DNA from: Salinisphaera sp052044135
Lineage (GTDB): Bacteria > Pseudomonadota > Gammaproteobacteria > Nevskiales > Salinisphaeraceae
Direction: 5' to 3'
Length of the DNA stretch: 64,000 bases
Assembly (NCBI RefSeq): GCF_052044135.1
Contig: NZ_JBQDYF010000006.1
Span: forward strand, 62,001 to 126,000
How positions within the stretch are numbered: position 1 is the stretch's first letter; the number at the start of each line of letters is the position of its first letter. The notes under the pieces were generated by a model, which saw only the letters and a list, made by a program, of their open reading frames with translations, did not search any database and was not told the DNA's origin. This document shows positions 49,520 through 58,911 of the stretch, in pieces. Position numbers and translations under genes: made by a program.

Positions 49520-50830
49520 ATGAGCAAGGCAGCGCATCGTATTCTCATCGTCGGCGGCGGCGGCCGCGAGCACGCCCTGGCGTGGAAACTGGCGGCCTCG
49601 CCACGGGTGGCGCATGTCTATGTTGCCCCCGGTAATGCCGGCACCGCCACCATGACGGATGTCAGTAATGTGGCGATTGGCGTGGACGAGCTCGACGCCC
49701 TGCGCGATTTCGCGCTCGACAACGCCGTGAGCCTCACCGTGGTCGGGCCCGAGGCGCCGCTGGCGATCGGCATCGTGGATATGTTCGAGGCGGCCGGACT
49801 GGCCTGCTTCGGCCCGAGGCAGGCGGCGGCCGAACTCGAGGCCAGCAAGGCGTTTTCCAAGGATTTTCTGGCCCGTCACGCCATTCCCACCGCCGACTAC
49901 GCCACCTTCGCGGATTACACCGCGGCCGCGGCCTATATCCGGGCGCGCGGCGCGCCGATCGTGATCAAGGCCGATGGCCTGGCCGCGGGCAAGGGCGTGA
50001 CCCTGGCACACACGGTCGACGAGGCGCTGGCTTCGGCCCGCGACATGCTTGAGGACAACGCCTTCGGCGATGCTGGTGCGCGCATCGTGGTCGAGGAATT
50101 TCTTGCCGGCGAGGAAGCCAGCTTCATCGCCATGGTCGACGGCACGCATATCCTGCCGCTGGCCAGTTCACAGGATCACAAGGCCGCCTACGACGGCGAT
50201 ACCGGCCCGAACACCGGCGGTATGGGGGCGTATTCGCCCGCGCCCGTGGTCACCGACGAGATCGCCGAGCGCGTGATGAACGAAGTGATGCGCCCGACCG
50301 TGGCCGGGCTGGCCGCGGATGGCCGCCCATTCACCGGATTCTTGTATGCCGGCCTGATGATCGACGAGACCGGCGCGCCGCGGGTGCTGGAGTTCAACGT
50401 CCGCATGGGCGACCCGGAAACCCAGCCGATCATGATGCGGCTGGAATCCGATCTGGTGGATCTGCTGGAAGCCGCCATTGCCGGGCGTCTGGATTCAGTG
50501 GACGCGTGTTGGCGCGATGAAGTCGCGCTGGGCGTGGTCATGGCGGCGGGCGGTTACCCGGGCGCGTATGCCAAGGGCGATGTGATCGAAGGGCTCGACC
50601 GTGCCGTGGCCGAAGATGTCGAAGTGTTTCACGCTGGCACCGCGCTCGACGACGAAGGTCGGGTGGTGACCACTGGCGGGCGCGTGTTGTGTGTCTGTGC
50701 GCTGGGTCGCAATGTCGCCGAGGCCCAGGAAAAAGCCTATCGCGGCGTCGCCGGCATCCAATGGCCGAATGTCAGCTATCGCCGGGATATCGGCCATCGC
50801 GCCATCAAACGGGGCAATTCCGTTCGATAA
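49520..50830 (+). CDS. purD: Phosphoribosylamine--glycine ligase
   Basis: The 436-residue ATP-grasp enzyme makes glycinamide ribonucleotide in purine synthesis. Characteristic segments are VGGGGREHALAW, VAPGNAGTA, the ATP-grasp region IKADGLAAGKGV and NTGGMGAYSPAP followed by FNVRMGDPETQ. It stands alone here; purH, its common upstream partner, is not in the window. A C-A-A'-C' repeat element follows about 50 bp after its stop. Confidence 0.97.
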   Translation: MSKAAHRILIVGGGGREHALAWKLAASPRVAHVYVAPGNAGTATMTDVSNVAIGVDELDALRDFALDNAVSLTVVGPEAPLAIGIVDMFEAAGLACFGPRQAAAELEASKAFSKDFLARHAIPTADYATFADYTAAAAYIRARGAPIVIKADGLAAGKGVTLAHTVDEALASARDMLEDNAFGDAGARIVVEEFLAGEEASFIAMVDGTHILPLASSQDHKAAYDGDTGPNTGGMGAYSPAPVVTDEIAERVMNEVMRPTVAGLAADGRPFTGFLYAGLMIDETGAPRVLEFNVRMGDPETQPIMMRLESDLVDLLEAAIAGRLDSVDACWRDEVALGVVMAAGGYPGAYAKGDVIEGLDRAVAEDVEVFHAGTALDDEGRVVTTGGRVLCVCALGRNVAEAQEKAYRGVAGIQWPNVSYRRDIGHRAIKRGNSVR

Positions 50831-50878
50831 ACCCGCGGGCTGGCTCGGGGCGCTGATTCATTTGGCATTTCATGTTTG

Positions 50879-51293
50879 CAGTCCGCCAATGAACGCGAAG
50901 AGCGCTAATGGCGGGTCGGTATTCCGACCTGATCGACACGGGGCGCCGTCGTGCTTTCGGGATTTCGGGCGGCAAAAAATCTGTCCGCAGATCAACACAG
51001 ATTCACGCAGATGCGGTTGTGCTTTCGTGGCATAGCGGACTCGAGGCGCTAACCGGCGACGGCGTCGGACAAAGGTTGCAAGTCGGAGGGTTCGTTGGGG
51101 AACGAAGCCCATACAGCCGCTTGCGCCACGATCGAGCTAGTGCCCCCAATGACTAACCGTCATCTGCGTAAATCGGCGTTGATCTGCGGACAAATGCATC
51201 GAGAAACGAAGCGAGCAGCCCTACGGCGCCCGTAACTACGGATGTCGCGAACCTGACCCGCCATTAGCGCTCTTCGCGTTCATTGGCGGACTG
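50879..51293. mobile_element. 415-bp nested inverted-repeat element (perfect 39-bp outer arms)
   Basis: The outer C arms (50879-50917 and 51255-51293) are identical inverted 39-bp sequences beginning CAGTCCGCCAATGAACGCGA. Inside them an A pair (50984-51012 and 51162-51190) encloses 207 bp. Part of the core matches the degenerate copy at 16933 and the layout matches 30203-30560. There is no gene. The perfect outer arms suggest recent movement or gene-conversion-like maintenance. Confidence 0.75.
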
Positions 51294-51375
51294 GATTCGC
51301 GACCTGCCGGTTTCGGGGCAGAAGAAAAGCGTGTGATCCGCTCAGCGGCGTCTTTCGGTGCGTATATCGCGCGCA

Positions 51376-51405
51376 TAAAAAAGCGGGCGCCGTAGCGCCC
51401 GCTTT
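51376..51405 (-). terminator. Intrinsic terminator of the porin gene
   Basis: On the minus strand an 11-bp stem (AAAGCGGGCGC, TACG loop, GCGCCCGCTTT) runs directly into a T6 tract. It is a textbook Rho-independent terminator about 50 bp after the porin stop. A second GC-rich hairpin (51416-51439, AACCGCCCGGC stem) lies between them. Confidence 0.9.
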
Positions 51406-51451
51406 AAGTCCGGCGAACCGCCCGGCGAGCCGGGCGGTTGCGGGATCGCAC

Positions 51452-52795
51452 TTACTTCTTGATCAGATCGCCGTCAAAGTAGAAGGCGGCGGTCAGATTG
51501 AAGCGGCCGTGCCAGCTGTTGTCGTTCGGGCCGACGAAGGCCATGCCGCCGTTCTTGGCCTCGATCCACTCCGCCCAGATATCCACCGGGCCGGCGAACA
51601 TGGCGATGCCGGTGGTGTTTTCCTGGACGTCGCCGATACGGTTGCCCACGTTGTCGTAGTTGCCGTAGCCGGAGTGCAGATAGCCGTAGTCATTATAGAC
51701 TTCGAAGCTGCTGATCGGGCCCATGTTGCTGACGTTGAACGTCCGGCCGACGCTGGCCGCGTACAGCTGGCCCTTGGCGGGCATCAGGTAACCGTAGCCA
51801 TAATCCTGGAACGGCACGGACTCGGTGTTGCCACCGGCGATGTCGCTCGGGATGTTGTACTTGTAGTCGACGAACTGACCCTGCAGCACCCAGTTGCCGA
51901 GGTCGGCCTCGGCCGCCAGGGTACCGGCCCAGCGCGAGCCGTATTTGGTGTTGCCGTTGTTGCTGGTGTACTCGAGCTCGCCACCACGGCCGGCGATCGA
52001 CAGGTTCAGCGTATTGTCGCCGTTCAGCTTGATGGTACGGCCCAGACGGGCGTTGCCGCCGTTGACCAGACGGGCGCCGCTGCTAACAAGGTCCCCGTTG
52101 GCATTTTTCGTGCCGCTCAAATTCGGGTTACCGCCGTACGTGCTCTGCTGCGACAGGCCCTGATTCTTGAACGCGTCGAGGTCGAAGCGCCAACCGTTGT
52201 TCTCGTACTTGTACCCGATGCCTGCGGCCTGGTTGTCGGCGAAGCCGGCATAGTAGTTCAGGTTGGCCCAGAACGATTGATAGCCGTAGGGCAGGTTGCC
52301 GAAGGGCACCTGGAACATACCGCCCTTGACCTGACTGCTGTCGTTGGGGCCGAAGTCATAGGCGGCCCAGGCGTTATGCAGGTACTGGCCGCTCTTGAAG
52401 TTGGTGGTGGACCAGCGGTAGTCGGCGGCGTAGGTGAGCTTGCCGTACTGGCCGGCCACGTTCAGGTCGAAATAGTCGAGGATCAGATCCCCGGCGCCGG
52501 CATTGTTACCGCCGTAATCCTTCTTCTGATACTCGGCGACCACGCCACCACCGATGGTGAGCTTCTTGGTCGGGCCCGAGGACTGCGCCGGCTGCGCGGT
52601 CGTGGTGGTGGCGGCCTGCTGATTCTGCTGCTCGGCCTTCATCTCCTGCACCTGCTTCTGCAGCTGCTGGATCTGATCCTGCATCTGCTGCAGGGTTTGG
52701 CTGTCGCTGCTTTGGGCGGCGGCCTGTACCGACCACAGCGCGGTACAACCGCACACGGCGAGTGCCAGGGTCTTGGCTGGATGTTGACGCATCAT
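51452..52795 (-). CDS. Outer-membrane porin with N-terminal coiled coil (DcaP-like)
   Basis: The 447-residue protein has a signal peptide (core TLALAVCGCTALW, cleavage near AQA/AAQS). A glutamine-rich coiled coil (about residues 30-60, QDQIQQLQKQVQEMKAEQQ) follows, then a linker rich in threonine and alanine, and a beta-barrel with many alternating aromatic strands ending AAFYFDGDLIKK. This order fits trimeric DcaP/OprP-type porins, where the coiled coil holds the trimer. A start at 52792 gives better spacing from the GGAG site. The solute is unknown. Confidence 0.8.
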   Translation of the reverse strand: MMRQHPAKTLALAVCGCTALWSVQAAAQSSDSQTLQQMQDQIQQLQKQVQEMKAEQQNQQAATTTTAQPAQSSGPTKKLTIGGGVVAEYQKKDYGGNNAGAGDLILDYFDLNVAGQYGKLTYAADYRWSTTNFKSGQYLHNAWAAYDFGPNDSSQVKGGMFQVPFGNLPYGYQSFWANLNYYAGFADNQAAGIGYKYENNGWRFDLDAFKNQGLSQQSTYGGNPNLSGTKNANGDLVSSGARLVNGGNARLGRTIKLNGDNTLNLSIAGRGGELEYTSNNGNTKYGSRWAGTLAAEADLGNWVLQGQFVDYKYNIPSDIAGGNTESVPFQDYGYGYLMPAKGQLYAASVGRTFNVSNMGPISSFEVYNDYGYLHSGYGNYDNVGNRIGDVQENTTGIAMFAGPVDIWAEWIEAKNGGMAFVGPNDNSWHGRFNLTAAFYFDGDLIKK

Positions 52796-53260
52796 TATTC
52801 TCCCTACTCCCTTTTTAAAAAGCATTGTGCCCAACAAGGCGCTCGGATTCGCGAATCGTTTGGCGGCACCGCTCCAGGGCGGCATGGCGACCAACGTCTA
52901 CTGCGACGGAGGAGCGATCGGTGTCAGGATCCGCCCCAGCGGGTCTGATCCGGCAGGCCGATCGACGCTCGCCATCGACACACGACGCTGGCGAAGCCAA
53001 CAGATCGCAACCGATTTCGACGTCCAACGAATTGCCCCCCTTGGCAAGTAGTCCGCGAACTCCCTTTTATTCGCGTTATCAACATACCACTAATTTACTA
53101 GCAATTTAAATCCCTGCGGGTAAAAAAACTTTCATGCCGGGTTTCGGCACGTACCGGCGAGGGTCTTTTTTTTCCCTTTAAACGCAGCAGGTTAACAGGC
53201 CGCTTAATGCGGCCGGGGCCGCGCTGCCCGGCCGACTTATACGAGAGACGTGTATCCAGC
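52796..53260. promoter_or_regulatory. 465-bp region with the porin promoter area
   Basis: No gene is seen. An AT-rich island at about 53060-53130 and a T-rich run at 53166-53174 stand out. On the minus strand TTGCTA, a 17-bp spacer and TGATAA (around 53073-53101) form a possible porin promoter, giving a leader of about 270 nt. A GC-rich stretch downstream of it could hold regulatory RNA structure, but I see no known motif. Confidence 0.35.
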
Positions 53261-54271
53261 ATGCTGATCAAGCCGACCGAACGCGGTCTGTATTGCGGGG
53301 CCGGGGATTTCTACATCGATCCGTGGCGGCCGGTTGAACGCGCGTTGATCACGCATGCGCATGCCGATCACGCCCGCCCCGGGCACCGGCGCTACTGGAC
53401 GGCGGCGCCCGGCGAGGCGCTGCTGCGGCATCGGTTGGGCGCTGACATCGATTGTTCCGGCGTTGCCTACGGCGAATCGCTGAGGTTCGGGGACGCGCGG
53501 GTCTCGTTCCATCCGGCGGGGCACATCCTCGGTTCGGCCCAGATCCGGGTCGAAGCGGGCGGCGAGGTGTGGGTGGCGTCCGGCGACTACAAGCGGGCGC
53601 ACGATCCCACCTGCGCCGATTTCGAGCTCGTGCCCTGCGATACCTTCATTACCGAGGCCACGTTTGCGCTGCCGGTCTATCGCTGGTCGTCCAGCGCCGA
53701 GGTGGCGCGCGAGGTGGCCGCCTGGTGGCGCGACAACGCCGCCGCCGGGCGGGCCAGCGTGCTGTTCTGTTATGCGCTCGGCAAGGCTCAGCGGTTATTG
53801 GCCGAGCTGGGTCAGCGCGATGATCTGCCAGCGCAAAGGGCGTTTCTGCACGGCGCGCTGGTGCCCCTGACGCAGGTTTATCGCGCGGCCGGCATCGAAA
53901 TGCTGGCCACCGAACCGGTTTCGGCGCAGCCCAAGGATCGTGATTTATCCACGGCGCTGGTGCTGGCGCCGCCCTCGGCGGCCGGTTCGCGCTGGATGCG
54001 CCGTTTCGGCGAACATCGCAGCGGGTTTGCCTCGGGCTGGATGCGGATTCGCGGCAACCGCCGCCGGCGCGGCTACGATCGGGGTTTCGTGCTGTCGGAT
54101 CATGCCGACTGGCCGAGTCTGATCGATACCATCGAGGCCACCGGTGCCCGCCGCGTACTCGCAACCCATGGCCGCACGGACGTACTGGTCTCGTATCTGC
54201 GCCAGCGCGGCATCACGGCCGAGCCGCTGGCGACGGATTATGCCGACGGCCCGGAGCGCGAGGACAACTGA
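53261..54271 (+). CDS. Ligase-associated DNA exonuclease (MBL fold, CPSF-like)
   Basis: The 336-residue protein starts at the ATG at 53261. It has the metallo-beta-lactamase metal site THAHADHARPGH, a FHPAGHILGS segment, the SGDYK strand and LSDHADW, as in the beta-CASP-related exonucleases usually encoded with an ATP-dependent DNA ligase and a helicase (LhrC). Neither partner is adjacent here. The likely role is DNA repair nuclease, from family knowledge only. Confidence 0.8.
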   Translation: MLIKPTERGLYCGAGDFYIDPWRPVERALITHAHADHARPGHRRYWTAAPGEALLRHRLGADIDCSGVAYGESLRFGDARVSFHPAGHILGSAQIRVEAGGEVWVASGDYKRAHDPTCADFELVPCDTFITEATFALPVYRWSSSAEVAREVAAWWRDNAAAGRASVLFCYALGKAQRLLAELGQRDDLPAQRAFLHGALVPLTQVYRAAGIEMLATEPVSAQPKDRDLSTALVLAPPSAAGSRWMRRFGEHRSGFASGWMRIRGNRRRRGYDRGFVLSDHADWPSLIDTIEATGARRVLATHGRTDVLVSYLRQRGITAEPLATDYADGPEREDN

Positions 54272-54339
54272 TGTGGGCGATCGCCACCCGGCGTAGGCTA
54301 TGATGATGCCATCGACTCGCCATCAACGAGAGGTCGATC

Positions 54340-54798
54340 ATGGCTGTCGCAACGTGCGCGATGGGATGCCTCTGGAAGCCGGAGCCGATCTTCCGCCGCA
54401 TCCACGGGGTTGCGGATACGGCGGTTGGCTGCGCTGGCGGCGACCTGCCGAATCCGTTCGACCCGCAGCTTTGCGCCGGTGCCACCGGTCAGGCCGAAGT
54501 GGCGCAGGCGTCGTACGACCCCGAGCGCTTCGGTTACACGGCAGGGCGGGATGTGTTCTGGCAGCACCGCGATCCGCACCCCCGCGCCCGGCAGGGCGCG
54601 GACGTGGGACGCCCGTATCGGTCGGCGATGTTCACCCACGGCGATGCCGAGCGCGCCGCAGCGCGGGCCAGCCGGGACGTGTATCCGACGCAACGAACCC
54701 GGCCGGTCGTCACCGAAATCGAGCCGCTGCGGGCCCTCTATCGCGTCGAGGATTATCATCAGCGATTTATGGAAAAGACCGCTACGCTGTGTCTGTAG
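54340..54798 (+). CDS. msrA: Peptide-methionine (S)-S-oxide reductase, atypical MsrA
   Basis: The 152-residue protein aligns along the whole MsrA fold. It has the catalytic cysteine in GCLWKPEPIF, then CAGG, GATGQAEVAQ, DVFWQHRDPHP, RQGADVGRPYRSA, IEPLRALYRVEDYHQ. The usual GCFW[GC]VE motif is changed to GCLWKPE but the reactive Cys is kept. It reduces methionine-S-sulfoxide in oxidised proteins. The protein is at the short end for the family. Confidence 0.85.
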   Translation: MAVATCAMGCLWKPEPIFRRIHGVADTAVGCAGGDLPNPFDPQLCAGATGQAEVAQASYDPERFGYTAGRDVFWQHRDPHPRARQGADVGRPYRSAMFTHGDAERAAARASRDVYPTQRTRPVVTEIEPLRALYRVEDYHQRFMEKTATLCL

Positions 54799-54873
54799 TC
54801 GACGCCCGGGCCCGGGCGTGCGTCGCAGGGGGCGAACCCGAACGCTGGCGGCGACCGCCGCCCGGCCCTTGAG

Positions 54874-56376
54874 ATGGTGATGCGTCGCTCCGAGGCGCCC
54901 AAAGCGCGCCGTGCGCGCCGTGCGCTGTCCCTGCCGGATCACGCCGAGGATCGGGCACGTCTGGCGCTGCATCGAATGGAACGGTCGCTGGTTCGCGCCC
55001 GGCTCGATCGCCCGAATCTCCTGCCCGATGCGGACTACCAGAATCTGCGCTATGCCATCGGCCTGGCGCGGCTCGGGCGTTTCCGGCCGTTCAATCAGCC
55101 GGACGGCCCGGAGGTCGATATCGATATGGCGCCGGTGCTGCCGCTGCGCGACTGGCTGCTCAATCATCTGCACGATCCACTCCGCCTGCCGTCGCCGGCC
55201 GAGGACAAGCTGGCAATCGCGCGCGAGGCGGCCGGCGTGGCCCGTTCGCGCGCCGCCCGCGTACGCGCCGCACTGCTGGATACGCACCGCGACGATTTCG
55301 ATGCGGCCGCGCTCGATCGCGAGGCCGGCCAGCGCGCGCTGGTGGTTGTCGCCGGCGGCGGTGGCGGGGCCGGCTATGTCTATGCCGGCGCCTTCGCCTG
55401 TCTGGCCGAAGCCGGGTTGGTGCCCGACTACATCGTCGGCAACTCGATGGGCGCGATCCTCGGTCTGATGCGGGCCCAGCACCGCTACGCCGATATCGAC
55501 GAGCACATCGATTTCGCCGCCGGGCTGAAAAAGAGCGATATCTATTCGGCCGCGCGCCGGCGGCGCAGCGAGTTCTGTCTGGGCGGCCTGTTCCACCTGC
55601 ATCTGACCGCGCTGCATCAACGGTTTGCCACCGGCGATCTGCGGCGCCCGCTGCGCCTGGACGAGCTGGATATCCCGCTGGACGTGATCGTCGCCGGGTT
55701 GAAGCGTCATTCGTATGAGCGCCTGTCGGCGGAAATCCGGGCCGGGGAAGCACGCGCGGCGCGTCTGCTGCCGTTGCCGGTGCGCGTGGCCTCGCGGCTG
55801 ACGCGCATCCTGCAGTTCTTTCGCAGCGACATGGTGGTGCCGATCGTGCTCGGCCGCGATACCACCACGCGATCGCTGCATGCGGTGGATGCGGCCGGTT
55901 TCTCGGCGGCGGTGCCCTCGATCCTGCAATACGAACCGGGCGCGCGCGCCGGGTCGACGCGCGAAATCCTTTCGCACCTCATGGCGTATCACGAACTCGT
56001 GGCGCTGGTGGATGGCGGCGTCGCCGACAATGTGCCCACCCGCGCGGCCTGGCGCGGTGTGGCCGCGGGCCGCGCCGGCGGCACCCGCAACGGTTATTAC
56101 CTCGCCTTCGACTGCTTCCTGCCGCATGTCGATCCGAAGAACCTCTGGCTCTGGCCGATCACCCAGACCGTGCAGCGCCAGATGCGGGTGAACCGCGTCT
56201 ATGCGGATACGATGGTGCGCTTCCGGCGCACCTTGTCGCCGACGAATCTGGTGCCCGGCCGGGCCGGGCTCGAGCTGGCCGTGGCATGGGGGCGGCAGAC
56301 CATGCAGGAAAGACTGCCGGAAGTGCGTGCCATGCTGGCACCGGCGACGCTCGGCGCAGCCCCGGGGGCGCGTTGA
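54874..56376 (+). CDS. Patatin-like phospholipase with DUF3336-type N-terminus
   Basis: The 500-residue protein has an N-terminal helical region (about residues 15-140, with a pair of arginine-rich helices) like DUF3336 and then a patatin domain. The oxyanion loop GGGGGAGYVYAGAF, the nucleophile elbow GNSMGAI and the catalytic-aspartate DGG in LVDGGVADN are all present, so the Ser-Asp dyad is intact. It should hydrolyse acyl lipids. Its stop overlaps the TTG start of the next gene. Confidence 0.87.
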   Translation: MVMRRSEAPKARRARRALSLPDHAEDRARLALHRMERSLVRARLDRPNLLPDADYQNLRYAIGLARLGRFRPFNQPDGPEVDIDMAPVLPLRDWLLNHLHDPLRLPSPAEDKLAIAREAAGVARSRAARVRAALLDTHRDDFDAAALDREAGQRALVVVAGGGGGAGYVYAGAFACLAEAGLVPDYIVGNSMGAILGLMRAQHRYADIDEHIDFAAGLKKSDIYSAARRRRSEFCLGGLFHLHLTALHQRFATGDLRRPLRLDELDIPLDVIVAGLKRHSYERLSAEIRAGEARAARLLPLPVRVASRLTRILQFFRSDMVVPIVLGRDTTTRSLHAVDAAGFSAAVPSILQYEPGARAGSTREILSHLMAYHELVALVDGGVADNVPTRAAWRGVAAGRAGGTRNGYYLAFDCFLPHVDPKNLWLWPITQTVQRQMRVNRVYADTMVRFRRTLSPTNLVPGRAGLELAVAWGRQTMQERLPEVRAMLAPATLGAAPGAR

Positions 56377-57422
56377 GCCTGAGCGAACACGTCGGCCGTC
56401 GGGAGACGCCGGACCCGTTCGCGGTCATCTCGGGCGATCGCAGCCTGGCCGAGCGCCTGCTGCTGCTCTGGGATCTGGCGATCATCGGGCTGGTGACGAT
56501 CAACCTGGCGTTGATCATCTTCGACACGCTGTTCGCCATCGCGCCGGTGGGTCATGCCGTCGGCGCGCTCTGGCCGGCCGCCCACGATTGGTATGCGCAG
56601 CATGTGCACCGGAATTTCACCGCCATCGATCTGGCGTTCGTCAGCGTGTTCGTGCTCGACGTGCTGGCGGGCTGGATGTTGGCGATCATGCAGCAGCGCT
56701 ACCCGCGCTGGTATTTCTATCCGTTCGCGCGCTGGTTCGACGTGCTTGGCTGCATCCCGGTGGCCGGTTTCCGGTTTCTGCGTGCGCTACGCGTGATCTC
56801 GATCGTGATGCGCCTGCAGCGGCTCGGCGTGATCGATATCCGCGGCTGGGGGCTCTATCGCCAGCTGATGGTGTACTACGACATCGTGGTCGAGGAGATC
56901 TCGGACCGGGTCGTGCTCAAGGTGCTGACCGGCGTGCAGGACGAAATCAAATCCGGCGGCCAGCAACTCTCACGCCGGATCGTGCGCGATGTGATCGCGC
57001 CGCGGCGCCGCCCGTTGACGCGTGCGGCCAGCGCCCAGCTGGAGTACGCGATCGTGGCAGCCTACCGCGGCAATCGCGATCAGATCCAGGCCTATCTCGG
57101 TCGTATCGTGGGCCGGGCCGCGGATGCCAATCCGGCGCTGAAGAACCTGGAACGCGTGCCGATGCTGGGGCGCTATGTTTCCGAGGCCATCGATGACGCC
57201 ATCCGCGACACGGTCAACCAGGTGCTCGACGAAGCGGTGGAGGGGCTGTCTTCGGCGGAATTCGACGCGCTCGTCGGCAATCTCGTCGAGGCGGCCATCG
57301 AGCGGTTGCTGGCCCAGGAGGTCGGCGCGGCCTCCTCGGAGATTCGCGACGTCACCATCGAGGTCCTCGAACTGGTCAAGGAACAAGTGGCCGTACAGCG
57401 CTGGCGAGAGCATTTCGAATGA
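56373..57422 (+). CDS. Membrane protein with voltage-sensor-like helices, unknown function
   Basis: The likely start is TTG at 56373, overlapping the lipase stop (TTGA), which gives 349 residues. The N-terminal part has three to four helices, including one with basic residues at regular spacing (FRFLRALRVISIVMRLQRL, about residues 133-151) that looks like an S4 voltage sensor. There is no pore motif. The C-terminal 190 residues are soluble, helical and acidic. It may form a unit with the patatin-like lipase. I do not recognise a named family. Confidence 0.6.
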   Translation: MSLSEHVGRRETPDPFAVISGDRSLAERLLLLWDLAIIGLVTINLALIIFDTLFAIAPVGHAVGALWPAAHDWYAQHVHRNFTAIDLAFVSVFVLDVLAGWMLAIMQQRYPRWYFYPFARWFDVLGCIPVAGFRFLRALRVISIVMRLQRLGVIDIRGWGLYRQLMVYYDIVVEEISDRVVLKVLTGVQDEIKSGGQQLSRRIVRDVIAPRRRPLTRAASAQLEYAIVAAYRGNRDQIQAYLGRIVGRAADANPALKNLERVPMLGRYVSEAIDDAIRDTVNQVLDEAVEGLSSAEFDALVGNLVEAAIERLLAQEVGAASSEIRDVTIEVLELVKEQVAVQRWREHFE

Positions 57423-57456
57423 TGCCGGGGCGCGCCATCGCGCGGCCCGAGACGGA

Positions 57457-57474
57457 TTGTCACATTGGCGTTAT
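57457..57474 (+). promoter_or_regulatory. Weak PHO-box-like site upstream of ugpB
   Basis: TTGTCAC, a 4-bp spacer and GCGTTAT loosely match two 7-bp PhoB half-sites (five and four of seven bases). The ugp operon is PhoB-controlled in enterobacteria, so the site is worth noting, but the match is poor. It lies about 70 bp before the ugpB start. Confidence 0.2.
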
Positions 57475-57540
57475 TTTTCGGCTTTAGCGTAAGTGCTTAA
57501 ACCGGATCGCGGCGGCATCGATCGTTTCAAGGGGGCATGC

Positions 57541-58866
57541 GTGCAAGGCATCAAGCAGGCTTTGTCGGCGGCGGTTATCGCGCTGGCGCTCGTGGCGGCA
57601 GGGGCTCAGGCTCGGGCGGCGGACAAGCCGATCCAGATCACCTGGTGGCACTCGATGGCCGGCAAGAACGGCGAGACGCTCGACCATCTGGTCTCCGAAT
57701 TCAATCACTCGCAGTCGAAGTACCATGTCGACGCGGTTTACAAGGGTAATTATTCGCAGTCGCTGACGAGTGCGATGGCTGCGTTCCGCGCGCACAAACA
57801 GCCCGACCTGCTGCAGGTGTTCGAGGTCGGCACCGCGACCATGATGGCGGCCACGAACGCCATCGTCCCGGTCTACAAGCTGATGGCGCAGCACGATGTC
57901 GGCTTCAAGCCGGATGCGTTCATTCCCTCGGTGAAGGGCTATTACACCGATAGCAACGGCCACATGCTGTCGATGCCGTTCAATAGCTCCACCCCGGTGC
58001 TCTACTACAATCGCGACGAGTTCAAGCAGGCCGGCCTTAAGCGGCCGCCCAAGACCTGGTCCGAGCTCGGCGACGACGCCAAAAAACTGCGTGATGCCGG
58101 CGTGAAGTGCGGCTTCACCACCGCCTGGCAGTCGTGGATCCAGATCGAGAACTTCGCCGCCTGGCAGAACCAGCCCCTGGCCACCGAGGACGACGGTTTC
58201 AAGGGAATGGGCGCGCGCCTGCTGATCAACAAGAAGCCGTTCGTCGAGCATATCGGCCGGATGGCATCGTGGACCCGGAACAACCTATTCCAGTATGGCG
58301 GGCGCGAGGATTCGCCCATGCCGCTGTTCTACAGCGGCAACTGCGCCATGTTGTTCCAGTCGTCGGGCTCGTTCGGGTCGATCCAGAACAACGCCAAGTT
58401 CGACGTCGGCGTGGCGCCGATGCCCTACGACAAGCGGGTGGTGGACCAGCCGCAGAACAGCATCATCGGCGGCGCTTCCTTGTGGGTGTTGCAGGGCCAG
58501 CCGAAGTCGCACTACCAGGGCGTGGCGGAATTCCTCAACTTCCTGGCCCAGCCCAAGCAGCAGGCCGAGTGGAGCCGCAACACCGGTTACGTGCCGGTGA
58601 CCGAAACGGCCTATCAGTTGCTCAAGAAACAGGGTTTCTACAACAGGAAACCGGGCGCCGAGGTGGCCATCAAGGAGCTGACCCTGCACCCGCCGACGGC
58701 GAACTCCAAGGGCCTGCGGCTGGGTAACTACAACCAGATCCGCAATATCATCAATGCGCAACTCGAAGCGGTCTGGTCCGGGCAGAAGAGCGCCCGGCAG
58801 GCGCTCGATTCGGCGGTCAAGCGCGGCAACGCGGAACTGGAAAAATTCCAGAACGCCAATTCCTGA
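57541..58866 (+). CDS. ugpB: Glycerol-3-phosphate ABC transporter, substrate-binding protein
   Basis: The 441-residue form starts at the GTG at 57541, six bases after AAGGGGG. A signal peptide (ALSAAVIALALVAAGAQARA) is followed by the UgpB fold: ITWWHSMAGKNGETLD, KGNYSQSL, QVFEVGTATMMAA, MPFNSSTPVLYYN. It binds sn-glycerol-3-phosphate or glycerophosphodiesters in the periplasm. The order ugpB-A-E-C is conserved. Confidence 0.93.
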   Translation: MQGIKQALSAAVIALALVAAGAQARAADKPIQITWWHSMAGKNGETLDHLVSEFNHSQSKYHVDAVYKGNYSQSLTSAMAAFRAHKQPDLLQVFEVGTATMMAATNAIVPVYKLMAQHDVGFKPDAFIPSVKGYYTDSNGHMLSMPFNSSTPVLYYNRDEFKQAGLKRPPKTWSELGDDAKKLRDAGVKCGFTTAWQSWIQIENFAAWQNQPLATEDDGFKGMGARLLINKKPFVEHIGRMASWTRNNLFQYGGREDSPMPLFYSGNCAMLFQSSGSFGSIQNNAKFDVGVAPMPYDKRVVDQPQNSIIGGASLWVLQGQPKSHYQGVAEFLNFLAQPKQQAEWSRNTGYVPVTETAYQLLKKQGFYNRKPGAEVAIKELTLHPPTANSKGLRLGNYNQIRNIINAQLEAVWSGQKSARQALDSAVKRGNAELEKFQNANS

Positions 58867-58911
58867 TGACCACGCGAACGCGGTGATCTTCGGGCTCTGG
58901 CGTGGCGTACG

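Noticed and set aside
57457..57474. Strong PhoB control of ugpBAEC
   Set aside because: The half-sites match too poorly to claim. It is kept only as a low-confidence site.
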